Part shown: positions 1 through 6,816 of the stretch, one piece after another | Position numbering within the stretch: the first letter of the stretch is position 1 | How the letters are laid out: each line of letters starts with the position of its first letter | From: Deltaproteobacteria bacterium | GTDB taxonomy: Bacteria; Desulfobacterota; Syntrophobacteria; BM002 | Reading direction: 5' to 3' | Assembly: GCA_020350905.1 (NCBI GenBank) | Contig: CP070843.1 | Coordinates: 1,580,541 to 1,588,032, forward strand | Length of the DNA: 7,492 nt | Notes under the pieces: model-generated | The model's input: the letters and a program-made list of their open reading frames with translations, nothing else | Databases searched by the model: none | Told to the model about the DNA's origin: nothing | Made by a program: the position numbers and the translations under genes

Positions 1-201
1 AAAATCCGTGGCCAGCACTTGAGCTTTCTCGGTAAGGAAAAGGAAACCGGAGGATTCGGTCAATTGCATGTCCTCTGCCCAGAAACCGCTGAGGTAAGCC
101 CGATTCCACGGCTCTGAGACCAGGAAGGTGTCATAAGGTTTTTCGGGCAACAATTTCTTTACCTTTTCCTGACGTCGTTGCACTGGGGTCAAAGTATCCA
201 T
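1..201 (-). CDS. M24-family peptidase (Xaa-Pro aminopeptidase-like), N-terminal part
   Basis: The first 67 residues of a protein that continues past the left edge are visible. It starts at ATG 201-199, with a GGAG six bases upstream. The sequence has the layout of the creatinase/aminopeptidase P N-terminal domain: a charged helix (RRQEKVKKLLPEK), a strand (YDTFLVSEPWNRAYLSGF) with the characteristic YLSGF turn, and then a second strand (GFLFLTEKAQVLATDF). In this family the N-terminal domain precedes a metal-dependent pita-bread catalytic domain that cleaves X-Pro bonds in cytoplasmic peptides. The metal ligands would lie outside the window, so activity and exact subfamily (PepP, PepQ or relative) cannot be judged. 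It is divergent from mnmA, and the two share a 229-bp intergenic region. Confidence 0.75.
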   Translation of the reverse strand, partial: MDTLTPVQRRQEKVKKLLPEKPYDTFLVSEPWNRAYLSGFWAEDMQLTESSGFLFLTEKAQVLATDF

Positions 202-369
202 ACGTAACTCCAAGCCATAAGATTACACTCTCTGGTTGCGTTGCCTTAGCCTTCATACAATTTGAACTATACTCAATATGTGCAAATGGCACAACTGAAG
301 CATCTTGTATTATAAGCATCGGGACCACAATTCCCACATTACGAAGTAAGGTGGCTTCTCAAGAAAAAT

Positions 370-398
370 TTGACAAGGCAGAGTATATATTTTATACC
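370..398 (+). promoter_or_regulatory. sigma70-type promoter of mnmA-mtaB
   Basis: A perfect TTGACA (370-375) is followed after exactly 17 bp by TATACC (393-398, four of six bases of TATAAT). Transcription would begin near 405. This leaves a leader of about 26 nt to the ATG at 431, or about 65 nt to the alternative ATG at 470. This is a sequence match only, but position and direction fit the operon that follows. Confidence 0.55.
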
Positions 399-430
399 CA
401 ACGGTGCTAATAAATCAGTGAAACACCGGT

Positions 431-1642
431 ATGGGCCATGATCGTGAGTATCAATCGGGCCGAGACCTTATGAGTAAGCAGAAGCCGCTAATAAATCCCT
501 TGAACTTCAACGACACCGGCAGCCACATCCGCTCTGCCAGCACCGAAACCAGCGATCAAATCAGACAATTGTACCCTCATAAACCCAAGGCAAATGAAAC
601 CGTGGCAGTGGCAGTCAGTGGCGGCGTGGACAGCATGGTGACCACCCTGCTGCTCAAAGAGCATGAGCACCAGGTCTTGGCACTGCATATGGTCCTGCGC
701 CCGGAAGATTCGCCGGAACCTGGCGAGCATATTGTGCAACTAGCAGCCCGACTAAGTGTCCCCCTCCATGTGGTGGATCTTCGCCGCCCCTTCCACCAGC
801 AGGTAATCAACCCATTTTTGGAGGCATACCGCCGGGGGAAGACCCCTAACCCCTGCGTGATCTGCAATCCAAGCATCAAGTTCACCCTGCTCCAAGAACA
901 AGCTGTCAAACTGGGAGCAACCACCCTCGCAACCGGCCATTATGTCAGACTTCTGCGTGATGAATCTGACCGGAGTTTGCGTCTTTTTCGTGGACGAGAT
1001 CGCAGTAAAGACCAGTCTTACTTCCTCTATCGACTCGACCAAGCGCAATTGGCGCGCACATTCTTTCCGCTCGGGAATTTTCTGAAAAGCGAAGTAAAAA
1101 AGTTGGCTGCAGACGCTGGAATGCAAGGGTATTATCGGCCGGAAAGCCAGGAAATCTGCTTCATCTCTGATAAGGACTACAGGGCTTTTCTGGAACAGCA
1201 CCTGGGATCAGATCTGCCTGGACCAGGACCTGTCGTGGACCTTAGAGGACGACAACTTGGCGAACATGAGGGTATCCACCGCTACACCATAGGCCAACGC
1301 CGGGGCCTTGGCATTCCCTCCTCAGCCCCTTATTACGTTATCGGTCTCGAGCCTGACACCAACACCATCAGGGTGGGACGCCAGGGTGACCTCAGACGTA
1401 GGGAAATGCTGGTGACAGATGTTAACTGGATTGCCGCATCTCCACCCACTTCGGAGTTGCAGGCACTCGTACAGGTTCGCTCACGCCACCGCGAGTCACC
1501 GGCCTTACTAAAGCAGACTACCGGAGGGACTCTGGTCCGTTTCCTCGAGCCCCAGAAAGCCATTACGCCTGGACAGTCTGCGGTCTTCTATAGTGAGGAC
1601 GAGGTTTTGGGCGGAGGCATTATCGAGCAGGTGCTTTCATGA
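431..1642 (+). CDS. mnmA: tRNA-specific 2-thiouridylase MnmA
   Basis: This cytoplasmic enzyme transfers sulfur to U34 of tRNA-Lys, tRNA-Glu and tRNA-Gln, using ATP to adenylate the uridine. The protein has 403 residues. An N-type ATP pyrophosphatase P-loop, SGGVDS, lies at residues 63-68. The first catalytic cysteine is C145 in PCVICN, just before the conserved IKF. The second is C243 in ESQEICFIS. The tRNA-recognition segment TGHYVRL and the C-terminal barrel (YTIGQRRGLGI, then YYVIGLEPDTN) are present, so the enzyme looks intact. About 57 residues precede the usual MnmA start (TVAVAVSGG), which is an unusual N-terminal extension without a recognised domain. Neither ATG (431 or 470, the latter giving MSKQKP) has a strong ribosome binding site; the longer form is listed, and 470 is a fair alternative. 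The stop overlaps the mtaB start by four bases. Confidence 0.93.
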   Translation: MGHDREYQSGRDLMSKQKPLINPLNFNDTGSHIRSASTETSDQIRQLYPHKPKANETVAVAVSGGVDSMVTTLLLKEHEHQVLALHMVLRPEDSPEPGEHIVQLAARLSVPLHVVDLRRPFHQQVINPFLEAYRRGKTPNPCVICNPSIKFTLLQEQAVKLGATTLATGHYVRLLRDESDRSLRLFRGRDRSKDQSYFLYRLDQAQLARTFFPLGNFLKSEVKKLAADAGMQGYYRPESQEICFISDKDYRAFLEQHLGSDLPGPGPVVDLRGRQLGEHEGIHRYTIGQRRGLGIPSSAPYYVIGLEPDTNTIRVGRQGDLRRREMLVTDVNWIAASPPTSELQALVQVRSRHRESPALLKQTTGGTLVRFLEPQKAITPGQSAVFYSEDEVLGGGIIEQVLS

Positions 1643-2943
1643 GCACGGTAGCGCTGGCAACTCTCGGCTGCAAGGTAAATCAGTGCGAATCCGCCTACCT
1701 TGAAGAAAAATTAACCCAGGCGGATTTTCTAATTCGCCCTTTCACCGGGAAAGCCGACCTCTACTGCATCAACACCTGTGCGGTGACCAGCCGGGCTGCC
1801 ATGCAGTCACGCCAACTGATCCGACGTGCGCTTCGTCAAAATCCAGAAGCCGAGGTGGTGGTCATGGGCTGCTATTCCCAGATTGCTGCCAAGGAAGTAG
1901 CCGCTATCCCAGGAGTTACTCACATACTCGGCACCACTGAAAAGCTGTCACTGCTGGGTTATATTGCTCACCCTGAGCAAGATCAGCCACCAGGTGTGCA
2001 CGTAGATGACGTCCGCACGGCTCCCGCCCCGCAACCTCTCGTTTTCTCTAATTTTTCTCACAGAACTCGCGCCTTTCTTAAAGTTCAGGACGGGTGCGAT
2101 GCTTTCTGCTCCTACTGCATTGTTCCTTATGCTCGCGGTCGTAGCCGCAGTATCAATCTGGAGTCCGTTCTAGACCAGGTGGCGAGGTTCCTGGACCGTG
2201 GTTATCAGGAGGTCGTACTCACAGGCATCCATTTGGGCCAGTATGGCTTGGATTGCAAACCGCGGCAAGACTTGATCGATCTGCTCCGTTCCATTATTGA
2301 GAACTGCCCACCTCCCCGCCTTCGACTCAGTTCGCTGGAACCTGTTGAGATCACTTCGGATTTGCTCGAACTGATAGCTAATGAGCCCAGTATCTGCCCG
2401 CACCTTCATATTCCACTACAAAGTGGTGATCCCACTATTCTTGTCCGCATGAACCGCCACTATCACCCCGATTTCTACCGGGACCTTGTGCTGGAAGCCA
2501 CCCAGCGCATTCCCTATCTGGCTGTGGGAGCTGATGTGTTAGTGGGCTTTCCCGGCGAGACCGATGAATGCTTCCAGAATAGCTATCGGTTGATCGAATC
2601 TCTTCCCATAGCCTACTTGCATGTCTTTCCTTACTCACCCAGACCCACCACTCCTGCAGCCACCATGAGCGCGCAGGTGTCTCCATCAGTAATTCGTCAG
2701 CGCTGTGGGTTGCTGAGAGAACTGGACAAAGCAAAACGGCTGACGTTCTTGCAGCGATTCTTAGGAGAAATGCGACAGGTTCTGGTGGAGACTAGGCGTG
2801 ATGAAGCGAGTTCCATGCGGTGTGGATTCACCGACAATTACCTACCAGTGTTGGTCCCGGCTGATGCGGCTCTGGAGAATCAAATCGTTATGGCGAAACT
2901 CAGCAAGGTGGAAGGCGCCAAATTGGTTGCCATTCCGGTTTAA
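1639..2943 (+). CDS. mtaB: tRNA t6A37 methylthiotransferase MtaB
   Basis: This radical-SAM enzyme adds a methylthio group to N6-threonylcarbamoyladenosine 37, giving ms2t6A in tRNAs such as tRNA-Lys(UUU). The 434-residue protein shows the three-part layout of the family. The UPF0004 domain has C11 (GCKVNQCES), C47 (INTCAVT) and C78 (MGCYS), which ligate the auxiliary cluster. The radical SAM motif is C153-C157-C160 in DGCDAFCSYCIVPYARG. A C-terminal TRAM-like barrel covers roughly residues 375-434. The GCKVNQCES signature and PYARGRSRS point to MtaB rather than MiaB or RimO. The start ATG lies inside ATGA shared with the mnmA stop, implying translational coupling, with a weak AGGTG upstream. 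A complete, in-frame gene of typical length. Confidence 0.92.
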   Translation: MSTVALATLGCKVNQCESAYLEEKLTQADFLIRPFTGKADLYCINTCAVTSRAAMQSRQLIRRALRQNPEAEVVVMGCYSQIAAKEVAAIPGVTHILGTTEKLSLLGYIAHPEQDQPPGVHVDDVRTAPAPQPLVFSNFSHRTRAFLKVQDGCDAFCSYCIVPYARGRSRSINLESVLDQVARFLDRGYQEVVLTGIHLGQYGLDCKPRQDLIDLLRSIIENCPPPRLRLSSLEPVEITSDLLELIANEPSICPHLHIPLQSGDPTILVRMNRHYHPDFYRDLVLEATQRIPYLAVGADVLVGFPGETDECFQNSYRLIESLPIAYLHVFPYSPRPTTPAATMSAQVSPSVIRQRCGLLRELDKAKRLTFLQRFLGEMRQVLVETRRDEASSMRCGFTDNYLPVLVPADAALENQIVMAKLSKVEGAKLVAIPV

Positions 2944-2960
2944 TCGAAACACTGCTGCTG

Positions 2961-3158
2961 TTAACCCTAATGTTGCAAACCCACACCGGTAAAACCCGCT
3001 GCGCTCGCGTGATAGCGCGCCATCTGCGACCGTGCTCGCCCCGGACAGGATATCACGTACGGTCAAGTACGCTTCATCCTCTCCGAGCCTGCGCGCGGCC
3101 ACATCTGGCACACTCTGACGCGTTTTTCCACGGAGTAGGTTTGCAACATTAGGGGTAA
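2961..3158. mobile_element. MITE-like element with 21-bp terminal inverted repeats
   Basis: Positions 2961-2981 and 3138-3158 are inverted copies of each other over 21 bp with one mismatch (fourth base); the shared core is CTAATGTTGCAAACC. The 156 bp between them is visibly richer in G and C than the flanks, and it holds a further inverted pair, CGTGATA (3008-3014) and TATCACG (3051-3057). The element begins 17 bp after the mtaB stop codon. It is too short for a transposase, and the small open frames crossing it show no recognisable motif. I see no clear direct target-site duplication. It may be a non-autonomous transposable element or a deletion relic of an insertion sequence. The parent family is not recognised. 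Confidence 0.55.
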
Positions 3159-3520
3159 GTCAAAGAACAAATCATACCACGAAGAAAACAAAGAGCACAA
3201 AGAAGAATACAATCAGATATACCCACATGTGAAACTATGTGTGAAAGTGGATTACGGGATGGAATGCAGAGTTTTGCAATGATCGAGGTGGATTTACATT
3301 ACTTGATCTTATATCCAATAAAACCCACTCGTACTACCCACCTCACGTTCTCCCTGGTTACCTACAATTGGAATTTTGTTTCTCAAACTATGACCTAAAA
3401 TGCCTAGGATTCTATACTTGGATTTCACCGTAATACCTGCCAAGTTCTTATAAATACATGAAAACCAAACTAGACTCCTGCCTGGCATAATTATTGTTTA
3501 GTTACAATGCATCGTGGGGG
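3159..3520. other. Intergenic stretch without recognisable genes
   Basis: No open frame with a ribosome binding site or recognisable family was found on either strand. The start (about 3178-3210) has a purine-rich run of ACGAAG/ACAAAG-like units resembling relic sequence seen between bacterial genes. The rest is A+T-rich, with only short dispersed repeats. It probably consists of decayed sequence between the MITE-like element and the small zinc-finger gene. Confidence 0.5.
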
Positions 3521-3587
3521 CGAGACTCAGCGGCAGGACAGTGAAAGTTTGCGGTGCTGGGGCTGTGCGTTCGACTCCCACTCTCTA
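3517..3587 (+). other. tRNA-like remnant (D-arm and T-arm resemblance)
   Basis: The segment has a D-arm-like GACTCAGCGGCAGGAC and, further on, a T-arm-like GTGCG-TTCGACT-CCCAC. The T stem pairs at four of five positions around a canonical TTCGACT loop. The supposed acceptor strands (GGGGGCG and TCTCTAG) do not pair, and I could not fold an anticodon arm. It is therefore not a functional tRNA. It could be a decayed tRNA, a tRNA-derived attachment scar, or chance similarity. It lies just upstream of the small zinc-finger gene. Confidence 0.25.
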
Positions 3588-3607
3588 GCAAATAAGGAGA
3601 ATAAAGA

Positions 3608-3787
3608 ATGAGACTCACGTGCTCCCAGTGCAAGGAACTAATTACCAAAGACCACAACTTTTCCTCCCATTGCAGCGAAGACGGAGTCTATTACATGTTC
3701 TGCAGTAAAACGTGCAGCTACGACTGGTTTTTTTCTGAAGCTAGAGCAAAGGAGTCATACACAAAGAAAGAAACCATTTGGGTCTAA
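3608..3787 (+). CDS. Small TRASH/FCS-like zinc-finger protein, 59 aa
   Basis: A good ribosome binding site (AAGGAG, 3594-3599) lies eight bases before the ATG. The 59-residue product has cysteines C5 and C8 (CSQC), H21-C22, and C32 and C36 in MFCSKTCSYDWF. The second pair has the FCSxxC followed by aromatic residues that is typical of TRASH/MYM/FCS-type treble-clef zinc fingers. A lysine-rich tail follows. There is no signal peptide or membrane segment, so it should be cytoplasmic. Such small fingers bind zinc or other metals and are found in metal sensors and in uncharacterised phage-like proteins; the function here is not known. It has no close neighbour on the same strand. The ribosome binding site and regular cysteine spacing make a real gene likely. 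Confidence 0.7.
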   Translation: MRLTCSQCKELITKDHNFSSHCSEDGVYYMFCSKTCSYDWFFSEARAKESYTKKETIWV

Positions 3788-4108
3788 CGTTTTGTTTAAG
3801 TAGACTGAAGAATGCATGAATACTACCTAAAAGCTTGCAGTTTTAGTCTTGACATATTACATTATCGCGACAAATGCCTGTGCTGCTTCCAGCGTAGACA
3901 TTCTGTCTGGCACCAATCCCTTTGTTTGGTTCATAGTTTCTCTGGTGATCTTTTTCATTGGCTTCCCTAGGAGATAAGCCTCTTTTCATTGTGGGGTTTG
4001 ACTGGGGGTCTTGATAACGAAAACCGTCTATGCCAGCGCGGGGCAGTTTCTTACTAAAATTGTTATACCCACTGTCAGCGTATTCGTCTCGCATTATTTG
4101 AATGGCAA
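3788..4108. other. Gene-poor stretch before the membrane-protein gene
   Basis: I see no convincing gene here. A weak AT-only stem (CTAAAA 3827-3832 with TTTTAG 3841-3846) is not followed by a T tract. A TTGACA at 3849-3854 has no matching -10 box, so it is not called a promoter. An 83-codon minus-strand frame (3843-4094) has no ribosome binding site and a low-complexity hydrophilic product. Confidence 0.4.
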
Positions 4109-4615
4109 ATGAGCGATAAGAATATCTTCCATATAGCTTTTCTGAATTGTTTCTCGTCAGACGGGCGTTTGAATCGGACTAGAACATGGAGAGAAATTAG
4201 GTATTTGGTAAGATTCTCATCAAGCTGGCTCGTTACCATTATCTTATTCTTAGCAATTTGCGCCACCCCGATTGTATTCGTGCATACTTATGTCGTACCA
4301 ATCCCAATATCCCTAAAGATTTTTGGCGCCTTTCACATCGATCCAGAGGTGTGGGAATATAACATAGAGAAAGGTGATCTTGGGGATGTGGGAGCAGAAT
4401 ACGAAGCTTGGAGTAAAGAACGGGGTTTTAGCAAACGAACAGCTATATTCTGGCAATATTACCTGTGGTATTGTTGGCCCTTTTTGATCGCTTACGCAAT
4501 CTATATCTTTGCCGCTTTCTACTTGTTTATCCATAAATTTTCCAATGCATTATTCGCCAGATACAGACGGAAAGTGTTCCACCGAGAAAGAGCATACTAC
4601 TTTCAGAAAATCTGA
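4109..4615 (+). CDS. Hypothetical membrane protein with two transmembrane helices
   Basis: The 168-residue product is not recognised. Two strongly hydrophobic segments are visible at about residues 38-60 (WLVTIILFLAICATPIVFV) and 119-142 (LWYCWPFLIAYAIYIFAAFY). Arginines cluster before the first segment (residues 20-35) and after the second (151-161). By the positive-inside rule both ends would be cytoplasmic, and the 58-residue acidic loop (DPEVWEYNIEKGD and following) would be periplasmic. No ribosome binding site stands out before the ATG, so the start is uncertain. It stands alone, convergent with the nitroreductase gene 87 bp away, with no clear terminator between them. Uninterrupted length and coherent topology support a real gene; the role is unknown. 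Confidence 0.6.
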   Translation: MSDKNIFHIAFLNCFSSDGRLNRTRTWREIRYLVRFSSSWLVTIILFLAICATPIVFVHTYVVPIPISLKIFGAFHIDPEVWEYNIEKGDLGDVGAEYEAWSKERGFSKRTAIFWQYYLWYCWPFLIAYAIYIFAAFYLFIHKFSNALFARYRRKVFHRERAYYFQKI

Positions 4616-4702
4616 AGCAATGAGATAGAATCAAAATATCTAAACTCACATATCCTCTTCGCGAAATTTTATATTCCATACTCTAATTCCTAACGGCCAA
4701 AT

Positions 4703-5278
4703 CTACAGCTCAAATCCTTGATAAACAACCCGATCCGGTCTACGGGGTGGCACTTTTGGTGTTTCATCTGGATACCCCATGGGTGTTATCGCCACCAGGG
4801 TCATATCTTGCACCCCCAGAAAACGGCTGATCTCATTGGCAACGGTTACCGGACCTGTCATCCAGCAGGTTCCCAGCCCCTCCGCGTGTGCCACCAGAAG
4901 GAGATTCTGAATGGCAGCAGCCACGTTCTGAAAGCTGGTGACATCCTCTTTGTTCGCCGGTTCAAAATAAGCACAGACCACAATCGGCGCTTCACCTAGT
5001 CGCTTGAAAAACCTGCGGGTGGCCTCTATAATCTTGGGCTTCTCTGCATACAGTTTTTGGAGTTGCGGTTCCAGGTACTGAAAACTGGTGGAGGAAATTG
5101 ATACCAACTCCTCTTTCCGCTCTCCCGCCAGGATGAAAAACTTCCAATTCTGCCTGTTCATTCCCGAGGGCGCCCACAGAGCGACTTCAAAAATCTTTTC
5201 AATGAGATCTTTGGGAACTGGCGTACTCTTGAATTTGCGAACACTCCTTCTTCCTTTGATGGCTTCGTATAGGTCCAC
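4703..5278 (-). CDS. Nitroreductase-family FMN oxidoreductase
   Basis: This is a cytoplasmic flavoprotein of the nitroreductase superfamily, whose members use NAD(P)H to reduce nitro compounds, quinones or flavin-linked substrates; the true substrate here is unknown. From the chosen start the product has 191 residues, normal for the family. It opens DLYEAIKGRRSVRKF, where the RRS-R cluster (residues 10-14) contacts the FMN phosphate. APSGMNRQNW (about 36-45) is the flavin-binding loop, and the GLGTCWMTG and ITPMGYP motifs of the C-terminal half follow. The frame is open to a GTG at 5293, but a GGAGGA (5286-5291) sits exactly seven bases before the GTG at 5278, so the shorter start is preferred. 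It lies downstream of the integrase gene on the same strand and may be host DNA bordering the mobile element. Confidence 0.88.
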   Translation of the reverse strand: MDLYEAIKGRRSVRKFKSTPVPKDLIEKIFEVALWAPSGMNRQNWKFFILAGERKEELVSISSTSFQYLEPQLQKLYAEKPKIIEATRRFFKRLGEAPIVVCAYFEPANKEDVTSFQNVAAAIQNLLLVAHAEGLGTCWMTGPVTVANEISRFLGVQDMTLVAITPMGYPDETPKVPPRRPDRVVYQGFEL

Positions 5279-5386
5279 GGTTCTTTCCTCCACTCACTGT
5301 TGGTGTCTGTGCCTGTCTCTCTCAAAACTGAAACCTCCCATAAATTATTCCGCTTTTCCAGAAAAAAGTAGATTTTATTTTTCCTT

Positions 5387-5409
5387 GGCTTAACCATGCG
5401 GTTTTAGCC
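5387..5409. repeat. Imperfect palindrome at the 3' end of the integrase gene
   Basis: GGCT and AACC on one side pair with GGTT and AGCC on the other, around a four-base ATGC loop with a small internal bulge. The palindrome touches the integrase stop codon. No T tract follows on either strand, so it is not a standard intrinsic terminator. Tyrosine-recombinase core sites are often imperfect palindromes beside the integrase gene, so an attachment-site role is possible, but no second copy was found in the window. Confidence 0.3.
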
Positions 5410-6506
5410 TATTGGGTGCGCATGGGGTGCGGAATAGGTGCAATCTCGTCAAGCTCATCCACCTGATCTTTATGCTCCCCAGGTATCCAGTGACCGTACT
5501 TGTCAATGGTGAATGCCACCTTGTGGTGGCCAAGCTGTTTGCTCACATCCAAAAGGTTGTGCCCCCTGCTCAATCTGAAAGTGGCATAGGTGTGTCTCAG
5601 GTCGTGTATCCTCATGGGTCTGGGGGCTAATTCCTGCAGTGCCTTGTAAATTACCCTGTACTCCAGCCGTTTGCCTTTCTCATCTGTGAATATGGCACCA
5701 TTCAAATCAATCACCTTCATGCTGCTCCTGATTCTTTTCAATGCCTCCAAAACATTGTGGCTAAGGTCTACCTTGCGTAGTTTGCTGTTCTTGGGTACTG
5801 TGAGCTTGTACCTGACATAATCCCAGGATTTATTGATGTCGGCCTCTCGGTTCTCGAAGTCAATGTCTGGCCACTCCAGAGCAAGCGCCTCCCCTATTCT
5901 AATCCCTGACCGCACCAGCATCAGAAACAGAGTGTAAATGGCTTCAGAAAGGCGCTCAGAGGTGTTTTTCAGCAAGATGTATACTTCATCAGCACTGAGG
6001 GGTACCACCTCTGTTTCACCGCTATTTCCCACATATTTCCCCGTGCTGGCACATGGGTTCACCGACAAGATTTCATCTTCCATAGCACCCGTGAAAATGC
6101 CGCTCAGCACACTCTTTATGACCTGAATCGTGGCGGCCGATTTACCTGCCACCTTCAAATCTTCTATCAAGTATTTCACATCAACCCGCCTAACCTCATC
6201 TAGGCGCTTGTTGGCAAGTCGCGGCCTTATGTGGCGCTTGAAAGCCCCCTCGTAGTTGTCACGGGTGGAATCCTTCCACTCCTGCAGTGAACCATTCAGC
6301 CACCGTTTGCCGTATGCGGCCACAGTGGGGCATTTCTCCCTAATCAACCCAAGCTCACCCCGAGCAAGCCTCGCCTCGACCTCCCTTTTTACCTGATTGG
6401 CGGCTTTCTTGCTGCCAATCTTCTTGCTCCTGCGCTTGCCCTTGTGGTTGATGAATATCCACCACTCACCGGTTCCTTTAATCTTTTCTCGGACTGTGAC
6501 TGCCAT
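5409..6506 (-). CDS. int: Tyrosine-type site-specific integrase
   Basis: This is a phage/ICE-type tyrosine recombinase of 365 residues that would cut and rejoin DNA through a 3'-phosphotyrosine at an attachment site. Domain order is complete: an N-terminal AP2-like arm-binding domain (residues 1-55, with GEWWIFINHKGKRRSKKIG), a SAM-like core-binding domain (about 60-155), and the catalytic domain (165-345). All catalytic residues are visible: R203 in SGIRIGE, K239 in VPKNSK, H301 and R304 in HDLRH, H327 in LGHH, and Y337 in DKYGHW. The protein should therefore be active. A perfect ribosome binding site, AGGAGG (6516-6521), lies nine bases before the ATG. The gene is last in an apparent minus-strand operon. 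Its start lies inside the zinc-ribbon frame, so the two may be translated in a coupled way. Confidence 0.95.
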   Translation of the reverse strand: MAVTVREKIKGTGEWWIFINHKGKRRSKKIGSKKAANQVKREVEARLARGELGLIREKCPTVAAYGKRWLNGSLQEWKDSTRDNYEGAFKRHIRPRLANKRLDEVRRVDVKYLIEDLKVAGKSAATIQVIKSVLSGIFTGAMEDEILSVNPCASTGKYVGNSGETEVVPLSADEVYILLKNTSERLSEAIYTLFLMLVRSGIRIGEALALEWPDIDFENREADINKSWDYVRYKLTVPKNSKLRKVDLSHNVLEALKRIRSSMKVIDLNGAIFTDEKGKRLEYRVIYKALQELAPRPMRIHDLRHTYATFRLSRGHNLLDVSKQLGHHKVAFTIDKYGHWIPGEHKDQVDELDEIAPIPHPMRTQ

Positions 6507-6805
6507 CCTACATCACCTCCTAATATGGGTAGAAAATTCTGTTCATTTATAGGTGCTAGGTACTGCTGCCCGCAAGTCTCACAATTCGCAAAAACTTCTA
6601 TGGCTTCTGGAGTAATTTCGTGATGTACCTCCCACCTCGACTCCCCACATCCCCTACATTGCATGCCTCCACTTCTTCCCCGGCATCCACAGTGGCCGGG
6701 GTCAACGAACATGATGTGATACCCATTCCCGCACAGTGGGCAAGTGAGCTCATTTCTTGCCAGCTCTCCCATTTCCGGTAAGTCATTTCCCCCCTTGCTT
6801 TGCAT
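6389..6805 (-). CDS. Zinc-ribbon protein upstream of the integrase, 138 aa
   Basis: The product is unrecognised but rich in paired cysteines: C22-C25 (CPLC), C39-C41 (CGC), C50-C53 (CRGC) and C75-C78 (CETC), with H38, H61 and H62 nearby. This pattern suggests two zinc ribbons. The ATG at 6805 is preceded by AAAGGGG at a suitable distance; the internal ATG at 6772 has no such site. It starts 11 bp after the lipoprotein stop, so it is probably co-transcribed. The last 39 codons overlap the integrase start in another frame. That tail (GYSSTTRASAGARRLAARKP) is basic and low in complexity, so the true functional part is probably residues 1-95. No signal peptide or membrane segment is visible. It might bind DNA or RNA or act as an element-encoded regulator; this is only inference. 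Confidence 0.65.
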   Translation of the reverse strand: MQSKGGNDLPEMGELARNELTCPLCGNGYHIMFVDPGHCGCRGRSGGMQCRGCGESRWEVHHEITPEAIEVFANCETCGQQYLAPINEQNFLPILGGDVGWQSQSEKRLKEPVSGGYSSTTRASAGARRLAARKPPIR

Positions 6806-6816
6806 AACTACCCCTT

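Noticed and set aside
131..337. 68-codon minus-strand frame across the peptidase start
   Set aside because: It overlaps the clearly recognisable M24 peptidase N-terminus in a different frame and resembles no family.
2813..2821. CCATGCGGT in mtaB matching the palindrome at the integrase end
   Set aside because: Nine bases are too few, the match is inside a conserved coding region, and flanks do not match.
2842..3152. Short frames across the MITE-like element as transposase fragments
   Set aside because: They show no transposase motif and are probably a by-product of the GC-rich sequence.
3178..3210. CRISPR or tandem repeat in the ACGAAG/ACAAAG-rich stretch
   Set aside because: Units are short, irregular and without spacers.
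3483..3498. Sigma54-like TGGCAT-N5-TTGTT
   Set aside because: The invariant GC of the -12 element is GT here, and no activator or partner gene supports it.
3843..4094. 83-codon minus-strand frame
   Set aside because: No ribosome binding site, hydrophilic low-complexity product, no recognisable motif and no supporting neighbours.
5158..5397. 79-codon minus-strand frame overlapping the nitroreductase start
   Set aside because: About half lies over the nitroreductase gene in another frame, and no ribosome binding site precedes it.
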